The notes under the pieces were generated by a model. It was not told the DNA's origin and did no database searches. It worked only from the letters and a program-made list of their open reading frames with translations. DNA of 64,000 bases from Verrucomicrobiaceae bacterium (GTDB lineage Bacteria; Verrucomicrobiota; Verrucomicrobiia; Verrucomicrobiales; Verrucomicrobiaceae): contig JAIXSY010000025.1 of assembly GCA_027484445.1 (NCBI GenBank), positions 1-64,000 of the forward strand, written 5' to 3'. The translations under genes and the position numbers were made by a program. Each line of letters starts with the position of its first letter. Position 1 is the stretch's first letter. Shown here in pieces: positions 33,848 to 42,671 of this stretch.

Positions 33848-35098
33848 ATGCTTCGTTCCATTTCTCTCACCTTCTCGTTGTTCCTGGCGGCTGTTTCGTC
33901 TGCTCCGGCCCTCACTCTTTCTCTCTCCGAAATAGGGCCGCGTGTCCGTGCGGCTCATCCCTCGCTGAAAGCCGCCCGCATGGCGGTGGAGGAGGCACGG
34001 GGGCGGCAGCTTGGCGCGGGGCGGCTCGCCAATCCTTCGGTCGGTCTGGACACACGCAATGAAACTTACCTTTCGCCAGCTCAGGTGGTTATCTTGCTCG
34101 ATCAATCATTCCCGATCACCAAGCGCTTGCGGCTGGAGAAGCAGCTCACCGCGCAGCTCGTCACTGCGGCGGAGCTGGAGGTGCGGGACGCCGAGCGGCG
34201 TTTGATTTCCGAGGCGCAGACCCTGGCGGTGCAGATCCTCGCCATCGAGCAACAGAGGAGTTTGCGCAAACAGCAGACGGAGCTGGCGACGAAGCTCTCC
34301 GAGTTCGTGACCGGACGCGCCAAAGCAGGTGAACTCTCCGCTCTGGATGCTGCACAGGCCCAGGTGGATGCCCAGCGTCTCATCGTGGAGGCCCGCAAGC
34401 TGGAAGGCGAGAGCCGCAGCCTGCTAGGCACCCTGAAACCCATGCTGAACCTCGATCCTGACGAGTCGCTGTCGATCTCAGGTGCCCTCCCAGAAATGGG
34501 CGTGCCGGGCAAAGGAGCGAGCTGGATGATGCGGGCCGACTATCAGCTCGCCGAGGCCAAGGTCATCGCTTCTCAAACCGACATCAGCCTCGCCAAAGCC
34601 AACAAATGGCAGGACGTGAACGCGGGCATCTTCGCCGGGCCAGAGACTCAGAACGCCCCAGGTGATGATCGCCGAACCAATGGGGTGATCGGTTTCCGCA
34701 TCTCGCTTCCACTGCCGTTCTGGAACAAGAACGAGGGGCAGATCGCAGAGAAGACCGCCGCCGCAGAGCGTGTGCGTTTGGAACAAGCGGCCCTCGCCAA
34801 GCAAATCCGCAGCGATGCGGAGAATGCACGGAAAGACATGCAGACCAGCTACGATCTCGCCCACGAGACTCGCGACAAGCTGCTGCCGCTCGTGATTGAG
34901 CAAACTGGCAAGCTCGAAAAGGCCTACGAAAGCGGCCAGACCGACCTGCTCACCATTCTCCGCGCTCGCGAGCAGCGCCTGCAACTCGAAGCCGCCGCGC
35001 TGGACGCCGTGCGGGACTTTCACCTCGCCCGCATCCGCTACGAGGCCGCCATCGGCAAGCACGCCCCGGCCACACCTGCACCCAAACCCGTCCGCTAA
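33848..35098 (+). CDS. CzcC-like outer-membrane efflux factor (operon 2)
   Basis: About 416 aa from the ATG at 33848 with signal peptide LFLAAVSSAPA. TolC/OEP features are two helical hairpins (HPSLKAARMAVEEARGRQL; EQTGKLEKAYESGQTDLL) and the conserved FRISLPLPFWNKNEGQIAE. It is the channel of the second Czc-like system and is followed by adaptor and pump at 21- and 3-bp spacing. It is only distantly similar to the factors at 27614 and 51528. Confidence 0.88.
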   Translation: MLRSISLTFSLFLAAVSSAPALTLSLSEIGPRVRAAHPSLKAARMAVEEARGRQLGAGRLANPSVGLDTRNETYLSPAQVVILLDQSFPITKRLRLEKQLTAQLVTAAELEVRDAERRLISEAQTLAVQILAIEQQRSLRKQQTELATKLSEFVTGRAKAGELSALDAAQAQVDAQRLIVEARKLEGESRSLLGTLKPMLNLDPDESLSISGALPEMGVPGKGASWMMRADYQLAEAKVIASQTDISLAKANKWQDVNAGIFAGPETQNAPGDDRRTNGVIGFRISLPLPFWNKNEGQIAEKTAAAERVRLEQAALAKQIRSDAENARKDMQTSYDLAHETRDKLLPLVIEQTGKLEKAYESGQTDLLTILRAREQRLQLEAAALDAVRDFHLARIRYEAAIGKHAPATPAPKPVR

Positions 35099-35119
35099 TC
35101 TTCCATCTTCCATCTCATC

Positions 35120-36292
35120 ATGAAACGACCCCTGGCTCATTTATTCCTCTGTCTGTCATTGACCGGCATCACCGCTGCCGCCGAAGACGCCAAACGCGCC
35201 GCCAACACCGTCGTGCTGGATGAAACCGGCGTGAAAAACCTCCGCATCGAGACTGTCGAAGTCGAGGAAACCGACTTCGAGGCCACCATCTTCTCTCTGG
35301 GCCGGATCGAGGCCATTCCCAGCAAAGTTGCCGCTGTCAGCAGCCGCATTCCGGGGCGTATCATCGAGCTGAAACTCACGCCCGGAGACACCGTGAAAGC
35401 AGGCGACGAAGTGGCGAAGGTGGAGAGCCGCCAGCCGGGCGATCCGCCGCCGGTGATCTCGCTCAAGGCACCGCTCAGCGGACTCGTCACTCATGTGGAT
35501 GCACGGCTTGGCGATCCTATTGACCCTGAGAAGGCGATGCTGGAGATCACCGACCTCAGCGAAGTCTATGCCGTGGCTCGTGTGCCGGAGCATCAGGCAG
35601 GGCGCATGAAAACGGGCACCGTGGCGCACATCAAAGTCGCGGCACTGCCGAATGAGAAGTTCGATGGCGAGCTGTTGCGTTTCGGCACCAGCGCGGACAA
35701 GGCCAGCGGCACCATTGATGCGATTTTCCGCCTGCCGAACACCGGCGGCCAGCTCCGTGCAGACATGCGGGCGGAGTTCAGCATCGTCATGAGCAAACGA
35801 GCAAATGTCGTCAGCGTGCCACGTGCCGCTTTGCAGGGTGAGGGCGGCAACCGCTTCGTCTATGTAAAGGACTTCGATCTGGCGAACGCCTTTGTGAAAA
35901 CGGCTGTCACTGTTGGTGAGATCAATGACCGCTTTGTCGAAATCCTCAGCGGCCTGCTGCCAGCGGATGAAGTGGTGACTCGCGGTGCTTATTCGCTCTC
36001 CTTTGCCGGAGCCAGCAGTGTCTCGCTCAAAGAGGCGCTGGATGCCGCGCACGGCCATGAACATGCTGCCGATGGTGGTGAGCTGACACCCGAGAAAAAA
36101 GCCGAGATGGCCGCACAAAAGGGTGGTGGCGACGGGCATGGACACAGCGAGGAAGAAGGTGCCAGCCCGCTGTGGAAGTATGGCTGCGGTGTTTTGTTTG
36201 TGCTCCTGCTGCTCGCCATCTTCACGAAGAAAAGCCGCCCTGACGCTGACGAAGCACCCACCCCAAAACACACTGAAAAGGAGGCCGCGTAA
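35120..36292 (+). CDS. CzcB-like periplasmic adaptor, operon 2
   Basis: A 390-aa adaptor with a signal peptide and the family order: beta-barrel/lipoyl halves (RIPGRIIELKLTPGDTVKAGDEVAKVESRQPG, then LVTHVDARLGDPID) and the membrane-proximal VPRAALQGEGGNRFVYVKD. The C-terminus is distinctive: histidine clusters (HGHEHA near 308, HGHSEEE near 337), then a hydrophobic helix (about 351-368) and a basic tail. It may therefore be anchored at the C-terminus and bind metal there. The pump follows after 3 bp, with an AAGGAGG ribosome-binding site inside this gene's 3' end. Confidence 0.87.
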   Translation: MKRPLAHLFLCLSLTGITAAAEDAKRAANTVVLDETGVKNLRIETVEVEETDFEATIFSLGRIEAIPSKVAAVSSRIPGRIIELKLTPGDTVKAGDEVAKVESRQPGDPPPVISLKAPLSGLVTHVDARLGDPIDPEKAMLEITDLSEVYAVARVPEHQAGRMKTGTVAHIKVAALPNEKFDGELLRFGTSADKASGTIDAIFRLPNTGGQLRADMRAEFSIVMSKRANVVSVPRAALQGEGGNRFVYVKDFDLANAFVKTAVTVGEINDRFVEILSGLLPADEVVTRGAYSLSFAGASSVSLKEALDAAHGHEHAADGGELTPEKKAEMAAQKGGGDGHGHSEEEGASPLWKYGCGVLFVLLLLAIFTKKSRPDADEAPTPKHTEKEAA

Positions 36293-36295
36293 GCC

Positions 36296-39200
36296 ATGCT
36301 CAACAAAATGATCCAGTGGGCGCTCGCCAGTCGGGCGCTCATCATCGGGGCCGCACTCATCCTCATGGTGATGGGTTTGAAGACAGCCACCGAGCTGCCC
36401 GTGGAGGTGCTGCCAGACCTCACCAAGCCCACCGTCATCATTTTGACGGAATCTCCCGGCCTCGCGCCGGAGGAAGTGGAGACGCGTGTAACCCAGCCCA
36501 TTGAAACAGCTCTCATGGGCGTGGCTGGGCTGACTCGCCTGCGCTCGAACTCTGACGTGGCTCTGTCCCTCGTGTATGCCGAGTTCGGCTGGGACATGGA
36601 CATCTACCGGGCACGCATGTTTGTGCAGGAGCGGCTACAGGCCGCGCGCGGCCAGCTTCCCGAGGGCGTGCAGCCCTTCATGACTCCGGTGGCATCCCTC
36701 ATGGGCGAGATTTTGCTCGTCGGTGTGCGCTCCACCATCAAGGAAGGCGAGCCGGGCTACCTGCCGCCGCGTGAGGTGCGCTCGCTGGCGGATTGGACGA
36801 TCATGCGTCGTCTGAAAAGCGTTCCCGGCATTGCTGAAATCCTCAACATGGGCGGCGGTGTGAAGCGCATCGAAATCCAGCCTGATCCCTTCAAGATGCA
36901 GGCCAATGGTGTCAGCTTTGACGAGCTGGAGCAGGCCGCCACCGAGGCTGCCAGCACCACCACGGGCGGCTTTATCAATACCGGCTCCACCGAGATCATG
37001 GTGCGCAATCTCGCCATGACCGTCGAGCTGGATGACATCGCCCGCACGTCCATCAAGAAGGTCAATGACCGCCCCATCTCCATCGGTGACGTGGCAAATG
37101 TGGTCTGGGGCATTGAGCCGATGCGCGGCGATGCCACTGTCAGCCAGACACCGGAGAAATCACCAACCTATGGGGTGATCATGTCTATCACCAAGTCTCC
37201 CGGCTTTGATACTCGTGCGCTGACGGATCAGGTCAAAGCGGCGCTGCAAGAACTCAATGCCAGCTTTCCGCCGGGTGTCGAGACCACGCTGCTCTTCCAG
37301 CAAAAGGACTTCATTGATAACGCCATCGGCAATCTCACCGAGGCCATTCGTGATGGGGCCATCATGGTCACGATCATCCTGTTCCTGTTTCTGCTGAACT
37401 TCCGCACCACTTTCATCACGCTGATGGCCATGCCGCTTTCGTTCGGGATCACCATGCTCGTCTTCCTCTGGATGGGTATCAGTGTGAACAGCATGACCCT
37501 TGGCGGACTCGCGGTCGCTATCGGGATGGTGGTGGATGACGCCATTGTGGATGTGGAGAACGTCTTCCGCCGTCTGCGGGAAAACGCAGCCCTGCCTCAC
37601 CCGCACCCGAAGTTGCAGGTCATCGGCAGAGCCTCCGGCGAGGTGCGAAACTCCATCCTCTACGCCACCGTTCTCATCATCCTGGTGTTCCTGCCGCTGC
37701 TGGGATTGACGGGGGTTGAGGGCAAGCTGTTCGCTCCCATCGCCATCGCCACGATCATTTCGATGATCGCGTCCTTCATTGTCTCGCTCACTGCCATTCC
37801 CGTGCTGTGCTCGATTCTGCTGAATCCCAAGCACGGCCACGAGCACAAAGACGGCTTCCTCACCCGTGGCATGAAGTGGCTGCTGGAAAACACCCTGCTG
37901 CGCTTCGGCCTCAGCCAGCCGCTCGTCATGCTCGGCATCGTGCTGATGATCGTCATCGCGGCGTTCTCGCTCTATCCGAAGATGAACAAGGACTTCCTGC
38001 CTAAGTTCCAGGAAGAAACCGCGCTCGTCGCTGCCACCGCCGCCCCAGGCACCTCGCTGGAGGAGATGAACAAAATCTCCGATGTGCTGGAGCAGCAGAT
38101 TCTCTCCGTCGAAGGCGTCTCCAAAGTGGGGCGGCGTCTGGGCCGTGCGGAGCGCGGCGATCATGTGGTGCCAGTCTCCACCGCCGAGTTTGACGTGGAT
38201 TTCCGCAAAGGTGAGGGAGATGGCGAGGGCCATTCCAAAGAAGGCCGTGGCCGCAAAGAAATCATCGCCGACATCACCAAAAAGCTCAAAACAGTGCCCG
38301 GTGTTTTCGCCGTCGTTAGCGGCCCGCTCGCCGACCGCATCGGCCACATGATGAGCGGCGTTTCCGCGCCTGTTGCCATCAAGGTCTTCGGCCCTGATCT
38401 CGAAAAGCTGCGCCAGCTCGGCATTGAGATTCAAACCATCGCCAAGACCATTCCAGGCTTTGAGGATTGCAAACTCGACCAAACCTCATCCATCCCGCAA
38501 CTCCGCATCGAGGCCGACCGAGATCGCGCCAAGGCCTATGGCATCGCCCCCGGCAAGCTCAACGAACAGCTCTCCGCTTTGATCGGTGGCAAAGAAGTCG
38601 CCGAGCTGCGTGAAGGCCAGCGCCGAGTGAGCCTCGTCACCCGCCTGCCTGTCGAGTGGCGCGACTCACCGGACAAGATCGCCGAGCTGCCCATGGAGGC
38701 CGGTGAAGGTCAGCGCATTCCGCTTTCCCTCGTCGCCGATGTGCGTGAGGCCAAGGGGCCGAACGTCATCTTCCGCGAGAACTCGCAGCGCCGCTTCGCC
38801 CTCGCCATCAAGCCCACCGTGCAGGACGTGTCCAACCTTGTCGTCAAACTGCGGGATGAAGTGACCGCCAAAGTGAAAATGCCCGAAGGCTACTTCGTCA
38901 CCTTCGAGGGCGAGTTCCAGGCGCAGAAGGAGGCCACGCAGCGCATCGCCATCTTCACTCTTGTGGTGCTCGCCGTCATCGCCTTCCTTCTCTATGGCTA
39001 CTTCCGCACGCCATTCTTCGCCCTTCAGGTGCTCTGTGACATCCCGCTCGCTCTCGTCGGCGGCCTCGTCTTCACCTACTTCAAGCTGAACAACATCAGC
39101 ATCGCCACCCTCGTCGGCTTCATCGCCGTTGCCGGTGTCGCCGCTCGAAACAGCATCATGCTCATCAGCCACTACCTGCACCTCATGCAGCACGAGGGCG

Positions 39201-39475
39201 AGGGCTTCACGAAGAAGATGGTCATTCGCGGCACCAAGGAACGACTCGTCCCTGTGCTCATGACCGCGCTCGCCGCAGGCATCGGCCTCATCCCCCTCGT
39301 GCTCGCTGCCGATCAGCCGGGCAAGGAAATCCTCCACCCTGTCGCCGTCGTCATCGTCGGCGGCCTCGTCACCAGCACCCTGCTCGGCCTCGGCGTCACG
39401 CCCACGGTGTTCTACACCTTCGGGCGCAAAGCCGCCGCCACTGCCATCGAGAATGATGCTCCCGCCTCACATTGA
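36296..39475 (+). CDS. Heavy-metal RND efflux pump (CzcA/HME family), operon 2
   Basis: A 1059-aa RND protein of the HME branch: LPVEVLPDLTKPTVIILTESPGL at the start, TM4 motif GLAVAIGMVVDDAIVDVEN with the proton-relay aspartates, and the full two-fold 12-helix layout. The start is set by AAGGAGG nine bases upstream of the ATG. With the factor at 33848 and the adaptor at 35120 it forms a complete tripartite pump. It differs from the pump at 29606 at the TM4 motif, so it probably has a different cation preference; which one cannot be said from this sequence. Confidence 0.92.
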   Translation: MLNKMIQWALASRALIIGAALILMVMGLKTATELPVEVLPDLTKPTVIILTESPGLAPEEVETRVTQPIETALMGVAGLTRLRSNSDVALSLVYAEFGWDMDIYRARMFVQERLQAARGQLPEGVQPFMTPVASLMGEILLVGVRSTIKEGEPGYLPPREVRSLADWTIMRRLKSVPGIAEILNMGGGVKRIEIQPDPFKMQANGVSFDELEQAATEAASTTTGGFINTGSTEIMVRNLAMTVELDDIARTSIKKVNDRPISIGDVANVVWGIEPMRGDATVSQTPEKSPTYGVIMSITKSPGFDTRALTDQVKAALQELNASFPPGVETTLLFQQKDFIDNAIGNLTEAIRDGAIMVTIILFLFLLNFRTTFITLMAMPLSFGITMLVFLWMGISVNSMTLGGLAVAIGMVVDDAIVDVENVFRRLRENAALPHPHPKLQVIGRASGEVRNSILYATVLIILVFLPLLGLTGVEGKLFAPIAIATIISMIASFIVSLTAIPVLCSILLNPKHGHEHKDGFLTRGMKWLLENTLLRFGLSQPLVMLGIVLMIVIAAFSLYPKMNKDFLPKFQEETALVAATAAPGTSLEEMNKISDVLEQQILSVEGVSKVGRRLGRAERGDHVVPVSTAEFDVDFRKGEGDGEGHSKEGRGRKEIIADITKKLKTVPGVFAVVSGPLADRIGHMMSGVSAPVAIKVFGPDLEKLRQLGIEIQTIAKTIPGFEDCKLDQTSSIPQLRIEADRDRAKAYGIAPGKLNEQLSALIGGKEVAELREGQRRVSLVTRLPVEWRDSPDKIAELPMEAGEGQRIPLSLVADVREAKGPNVIFRENSQRRFALAIKPTVQDVSNLVVKLRDEVTAKVKMPEGYFVTFEGEFQAQKEATQRIAIFTLVVLAVIAFLLYGYFRTPFFALQVLCDIPLALVGGLVFTYFKLNNISIATLVGFIAVAGVAARNSIMLISHYLHLMQHEGEGFTKKMVIRGTKERLVPVLMTALAAGIGLIPLVLAADQPGKEILHPVAVVIVGGLVTSTLLGLGVTPTVFYTFGRKAAATAIENDAPASH

Positions 39476-39564
39476 CCCAACCCTTTCCGAATCGGCGGGG
39501 GCCACCGCTTCCGCCGCCGAGGCAAAACCAAACCGAACCCAAGCAAAACACACAACCCAAGCCC

Positions 39565-40047
39565 ATGAAATCCAAACTCATCACCACTCTTCTCACCCTC
39601 GCGCTCGCTTTTAGCGTCAACGCGGCTGACAAAGACAAGCACGACCACGAGGAACACGCTGGCAAAGCCGGTCCCACCGGCGGCAAGCTCATCACCGAGG
39701 TCGAGCCCCACGTCGAGTTCTTCGTGAACAAAGACAAGAAAGTCGAAATCCGCTTCATCGACGACGACATGAAAGTCGTCGCCCCAGGCGAGCAAGTCAT
39801 CAGCGTCACCCTTGGCGACCGCTCCTCCCCTACCAAGCTGAGCTTCACCAAGGAGGGCAACATGCTGATCTCTGACAAAGCCGTCCCCGAAGGCAACGAC
39901 CTCCCCACCGTGGTGCAGATCAAGGCCAAGCCGGACGCCAAGTCCGTCACCGAGAAGTTCAACCTGAACCTCAACGACTGCCCCACCTGCAAGAACAAGG
40001 AATACGCCTGCACCTGTGCGCATGGTGAGGAGGAGAAGAAAAAGTAA
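39565..40047 (+). CDS. Small periplasmic protein, paralogue of the protein at 32749
   Basis: About 160 aa from the ATG at 39565 with a signal peptide (LLTLALAFSVNA). A charged His stretch follows (DKDKHDHEEHAGKAG), then a beta-rich body (GPTGGKLITEVEPHVEFFV) and a C-terminal CPTCKNKEYACTCAHG plus a lysine tail. The CPTC/EYACTC ending matches the paralogue at 32749. It lies 89 bp after the operon-2 pump behind an AC-rich leader with no Shine-Dalgarno sequence, and probably scavenges metal in the periplasm. Confidence 0.75.
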   Translation: MKSKLITTLLTLALAFSVNAADKDKHDHEEHAGKAGPTGGKLITEVEPHVEFFVNKDKKVEIRFIDDDMKVVAPGEQVISVTLGDRSSPTKLSFTKEGNMLISDKAVPEGNDLPTVVQIKAKPDAKSVTEKFNLNLNDCPTCKNKEYACTCAHGEEEKKK

Positions 40048-40111
40048 CCCTTCACCCGCGTCCGCCACAGCATCGCTCCGCCGTGAGAGCGGTGCTGCTG
40101 GCCGGGCAGCC

Positions 40112-40468
40112 ATGACCATGAACATGTTCATCAAAATCGCTCTTTTTTCTGCCATCACTGGCCTGTTCCTTTCATCCACCGCCAGCGCGATTCGCCCGAT
40201 GGGCACCACAATGACGGGTGTCGTCCAGTCTGTCGATCATTCCACGCGCTGGATCACTTTTGCGCAGGATGGTGGCCCGGTGCGCCAGTTTGTTTACTCG
40301 GAGTGGGCCAAATTTTGGCACGATGAGACGGAAGCGCTTCCAGCCCACTTGAAGCCGGGCATGAGGGTTCAGATCAAGCTCCACAACCCGCTTATCGGCC
40401 CGGACTTCGTGCGCCAGATCGTGCTGCTTCACCCTGCCTACGAAACTGGGATCAAAGGCCGCAAGTAA
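40112..40468 (+). CDS. Small exported protein, possibly CusF-like
   Basis: About 118 aa from the ATG at 40112; ATGs at 40118 and 40124 are equally possible. A signal peptide (FSAITGLFLSSTASA) precedes a compact beta-barrel-like domain (TGVVQSVDHSTRWITFAQD, then LKPGMRVQIKLHNPLIG). This spacing recalls CusF-type or OB-fold periplasmic metal chaperones, but the Met/His metal ligands of CusF are not conserved, so the call is tentative. It begins a run with a small membrane protein and a NicO exporter. Confidence 0.6.
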   Translation: MTMNMFIKIALFSAITGLFLSSTASAIRPMGTTMTGVVQSVDHSTRWITFAQDGGPVRQFVYSEWAKFWHDETEALPAHLKPGMRVQIKLHNPLIGPDFVRQIVLLHPAYETGIKGRK

Positions 40469-40481
40469 GCCCACCAACACC

Positions 40482-40826
40482 ATGCAAGATGAACCTCCCT
40501 CTTCACTCACGCCCATGGCGAAAGGGGCGGTTTACTTGTCTCTTGCCGCATTGGTCATCTTCATGGCCGGTTTGTTGACCGGCACCCTCAGTCATCATCG
40601 CCCTGGTGAAGAGACTGGCGACATGATCGCTTTTGCCCTCTGCCGCATCATCAGTCCAATTTTAGTCTTCAGCGGCTGGCTGACGGGTTTTGTCGCCGTG
40701 CTGCGACGCCCCAGAGGACCGGCGTGGAGCGCCGTCACCGTCATGGTGCTCATCCTCATCTTCCTGCTGCTGCTCTGCTACAGCGCTTGGCGTGGCACCG
40801 CTGCTTTTCACCCCACCATGCCATGA
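40482..40826 (+). CDS. Small three-helix membrane protein
   Basis: A 114-aa protein with three hydrophobic segments (AVYLSLAALVIFMAGLLTG; CRIISPILVFSGWLTGFVAVL; SAVTVMVLILIFLLLLCYSAW). No family was recognised. Its stop overlaps the ATG of the exporter gene, so the two are translationally coupled and it may be an accessory membrane subunit. It carries a short histidine pair (SHHRPGEE) between helices 1 and 2. Confidence 0.65.
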   Translation: MQDEPPSSLTPMAKGAVYLSLAALVIFMAGLLTGTLSHHRPGEETGDMIAFALCRIISPILVFSGWLTGFVAVLRRPRGPAWSAVTVMVLILIFLLLLCYSAWRGTAAFHPTMP

Positions 40827-41578
40827 ATGTGCTTGTCGAGTATTTCAGCAGCGCCGGAGGAATCCTGTATTTCCTGGCCCCGCTGCTGCTTGGCGTGGTT
40901 CATGGCATTGAACCGCTTCACTCAAAGACGGTTCTGGCCTCCATGCTCGTTTCCACGAAAGGAGGCTTGTGGCAGGCATCCCTGCTAGGAATCTCCGCTG
41001 CTCTCTCTCATACTGTGACGATCTGGGTCATTGCCATGCTGGCCACGCACTATGGCAGCCATTGGAAGCTCGGTCGTCTCCAGCCATGGTTTGAGATGTT
41101 TTCAGCCATGGTGACTTTAGGAGTGGCGGTCTGGATGTTCATCCGCACCCGGCAAAACGTCCGCAAAGCCGAGGCGCTCGCGATTTGGGGCGGTGGCACA
41201 GCCGATGAAAACGCAGAAACACAGGACTTCACCGTGGAAGTGGAACGTGTTCAGCGATCTTCCACGGCGCAAATGATTCTGCTCGGCGCGGTGACAGGGA
41301 TGATGCCCTGTCCGCTGACTTTGGGCATCCTCATGGCATGTCTTCAATCCGGGCGGCTGGTTCTCGGTTTGGCCGTCGCGACTTGTTTCAGCATCGGCCT
41401 GGCTTTGACCATGGTGATCGCGGCGGCGCTCGGTGCTTGGGGAATGCGCAGCGTTTGGCACTTCAACGCGGCGGCCTCTGCGCTGCGCATCCGCGCCGCC
41501 TATCTCACCTGCCTTTTGCTGGCCGCCCTGGCGGCGCTCATCGCCATCCAGGCATGGCCGAAGTTTTTCCAACCCTAA
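40823..41578 (+). CDS. NicO/RcnA-like nickel/cobalt exporter
   Basis: About 251 aa from the ATG at 40823 with six hydrophobic segments. HGIEPLHSKTVLASMLV near 28-44 matches the NicO/RcnA signature (HALEPGHSKT in relatives), and the second conserved motif TGMMPCPLTLGIL follows. Family members expel Ni and Co. The histidine-rich central loop of E. coli RcnA is replaced here by an acidic, Thr-rich segment, so metal handling may differ. It is coupled to the small membrane gene upstream. Confidence 0.82.
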   Translation: MNVLVEYFSSAGGILYFLAPLLLGVVHGIEPLHSKTVLASMLVSTKGGLWQASLLGISAALSHTVTIWVIAMLATHYGSHWKLGRLQPWFEMFSAMVTLGVAVWMFIRTRQNVRKAEALAIWGGGTADENAETQDFTVEVERVQRSSTAQMILLGAVTGMMPCPLTLGILMACLQSGRLVLGLAVATCFSIGLALTMVIAAALGAWGMRSVWHFNAAASALRIRAAYLTCLLLAALAALIAIQAWPKFFQP

Positions 41579-41586
41579 ACCACACC

Positions 41587-42135
41587 ATGATCAACCGAAC
41601 CACATCCACCCACAGCCGCCGGAGTTCCCTCCGCCGGATTACCGCCCACATCGTCTGCATCTTGCTCACCACCACAGGTGCGGCGCTCGCCGACAATGTG
41701 ATCAAGCTCCAGGTTGCCGCCAAGAGCGAGCACAACGACCCCAAAGGCAAAGACCCGCAGGAGGTGCAGAGCCGCTGGCTGGAAATCTCCGCCACCGCCT
41801 TTCATCTCGAAAAACCTGCCGCCGTGCGCCTCGAATGGGCTTTCTTTGGCGACAACCTCGACTCGGACAAGGTGGTCAAGCATGGCAGCGGCACGGAGAA
41901 TGTGGAGCTGGCGCAAAGCAAAAAAGCCGATGTGAAGACCAAGTCCGTCAACTTCACCTTCACGCCGCGCCATTCTGTCCGCACCGGTAGCGGCAAACGT
42001 GCCCGCGTTAAAGTCATTGAGGCCACCGGCGTCCGCTATCACGCCTGGGGCGTGCGGGCCTTTGTGGACGGCAAGCTCGCCGGTGAAGCCTACAGCTCAC
42101 CAAGCATTCAAAAACTCATGGGCGGCACTGACTAA
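41587..42135 (+). CDS. Secreted protein of unknown function
   Basis: About 182 aa from the ATG at 41587, 8 bp after the exporter. A basic N-terminus with a signal sequence (AHIVCILLTTTGAALA) precedes a beta-sandwich-like body (SRWLEISATAFHLEKPAAVRLEWAFFGD, then RYHAWGVRAFVDGKLAGEAYSS). No cysteines or histidine clusters stand out. I recognise no family; co-operon position implies a role with the Ni/Co exporter. A terminator follows. Confidence 0.6.
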   Translation: MINRTTSTHSRRSSLRRITAHIVCILLTTTGAALADNVIKLQVAAKSEHNDPKGKDPQEVQSRWLEISATAFHLEKPAAVRLEWAFFGDNLDSDKVVKHGSGTENVELAQSKKADVKTKSVNFTFTPRHSVRTGSGKRARVKVIEATGVRYHAWGVRAFVDGKLAGEAYSSPSIQKLMGGTD

Positions 42136-42170
42136 ACCGCATGAGGCATTCTTCCCCATCGAAGCAAAAA

Positions 42171-42203
42171 CCCGCCGGAGCATCCATTCTCCGACGGGCT
42201 TGT
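42171..42203. terminator. Bidirectional terminator between convergent genes
   Basis: CCCGCCGGAG (42171-42180) and CTCCGACGGG (42189-42198) form a 10-bp stem with one mismatch. On the plus strand CTTGTTT follows; on the minus strand the stem is followed by TTTTTGC. It separates the exporter operon from the minus-strand gene at 42231. Confidence 0.7.
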
Positions 42204-42230
42204 TTGGAAACAGGGATTCCACTCCCTGGG

Positions 42231-42575
42231 TTAGTGACGTCCGGAACGGCCGCCAAAGTCGAAATGAAAGCCTGGCAGGCTGATGTGAGAACCACCACGG
42301 CTGCCGTAGCTGGAGCCATGACCGGAGTTGTGACCACCACCATGACTGGAACTCGAACGGCAACTGTGCCCCACGGTGCGCCAGGCATAGACGGGTTCAC
42401 CGCAGTTGTTGCGGCCCGCATACACGCGCTCGCGATACACGGACGACCCGCAGGAGGTGCAGGCGTGCGAGTAGCTGCGGCTGGAGGAGTGATGCTGATC
42501 ACTCGCTTGCACAGCGGCAGGAGTGAAGACAGCAAAGCTGGCCGTGACGGCCAGGAGGGTGATGAGCTTGTTCAT
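42231..42575 (-). CDS. Secreted His/Ser/Cys-rich small protein
   Basis: A 114-aa protein with a signal peptide (LITLLAVTASFAVFTPAAVQA). A low-complexity Ser/His/Gly region contains CTSCGSSVYRERVYAGRNNCG and several SHGGGH-type runs. Cys and His spacing suggests metal sequestration. It resembles in style, but not obviously in sequence, the minus-strand protein at 45042. It is on the strand opposite its neighbours and has no operon partner. Confidence 0.65.
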   Translation of the reverse strand: MNKLITLLAVTASFAVFTPAAVQASDQHHSSSRSYSHACTSCGSSVYRERVYAGRNNCGEPVYAWRTVGHSCRSSSSHGGGHNSGHGSSYGSRGGSHISLPGFHFDFGGRSGRH

Positions 42576-42671
42576 TGTGAGTTAGGTTTGATTCGTTGCC
42601 GCCAAATGGCGGCTTATCTCAACAGACGAAACCCCGTTGGAACTATTCAGCAGCAACCCATTTTTTGAGCC

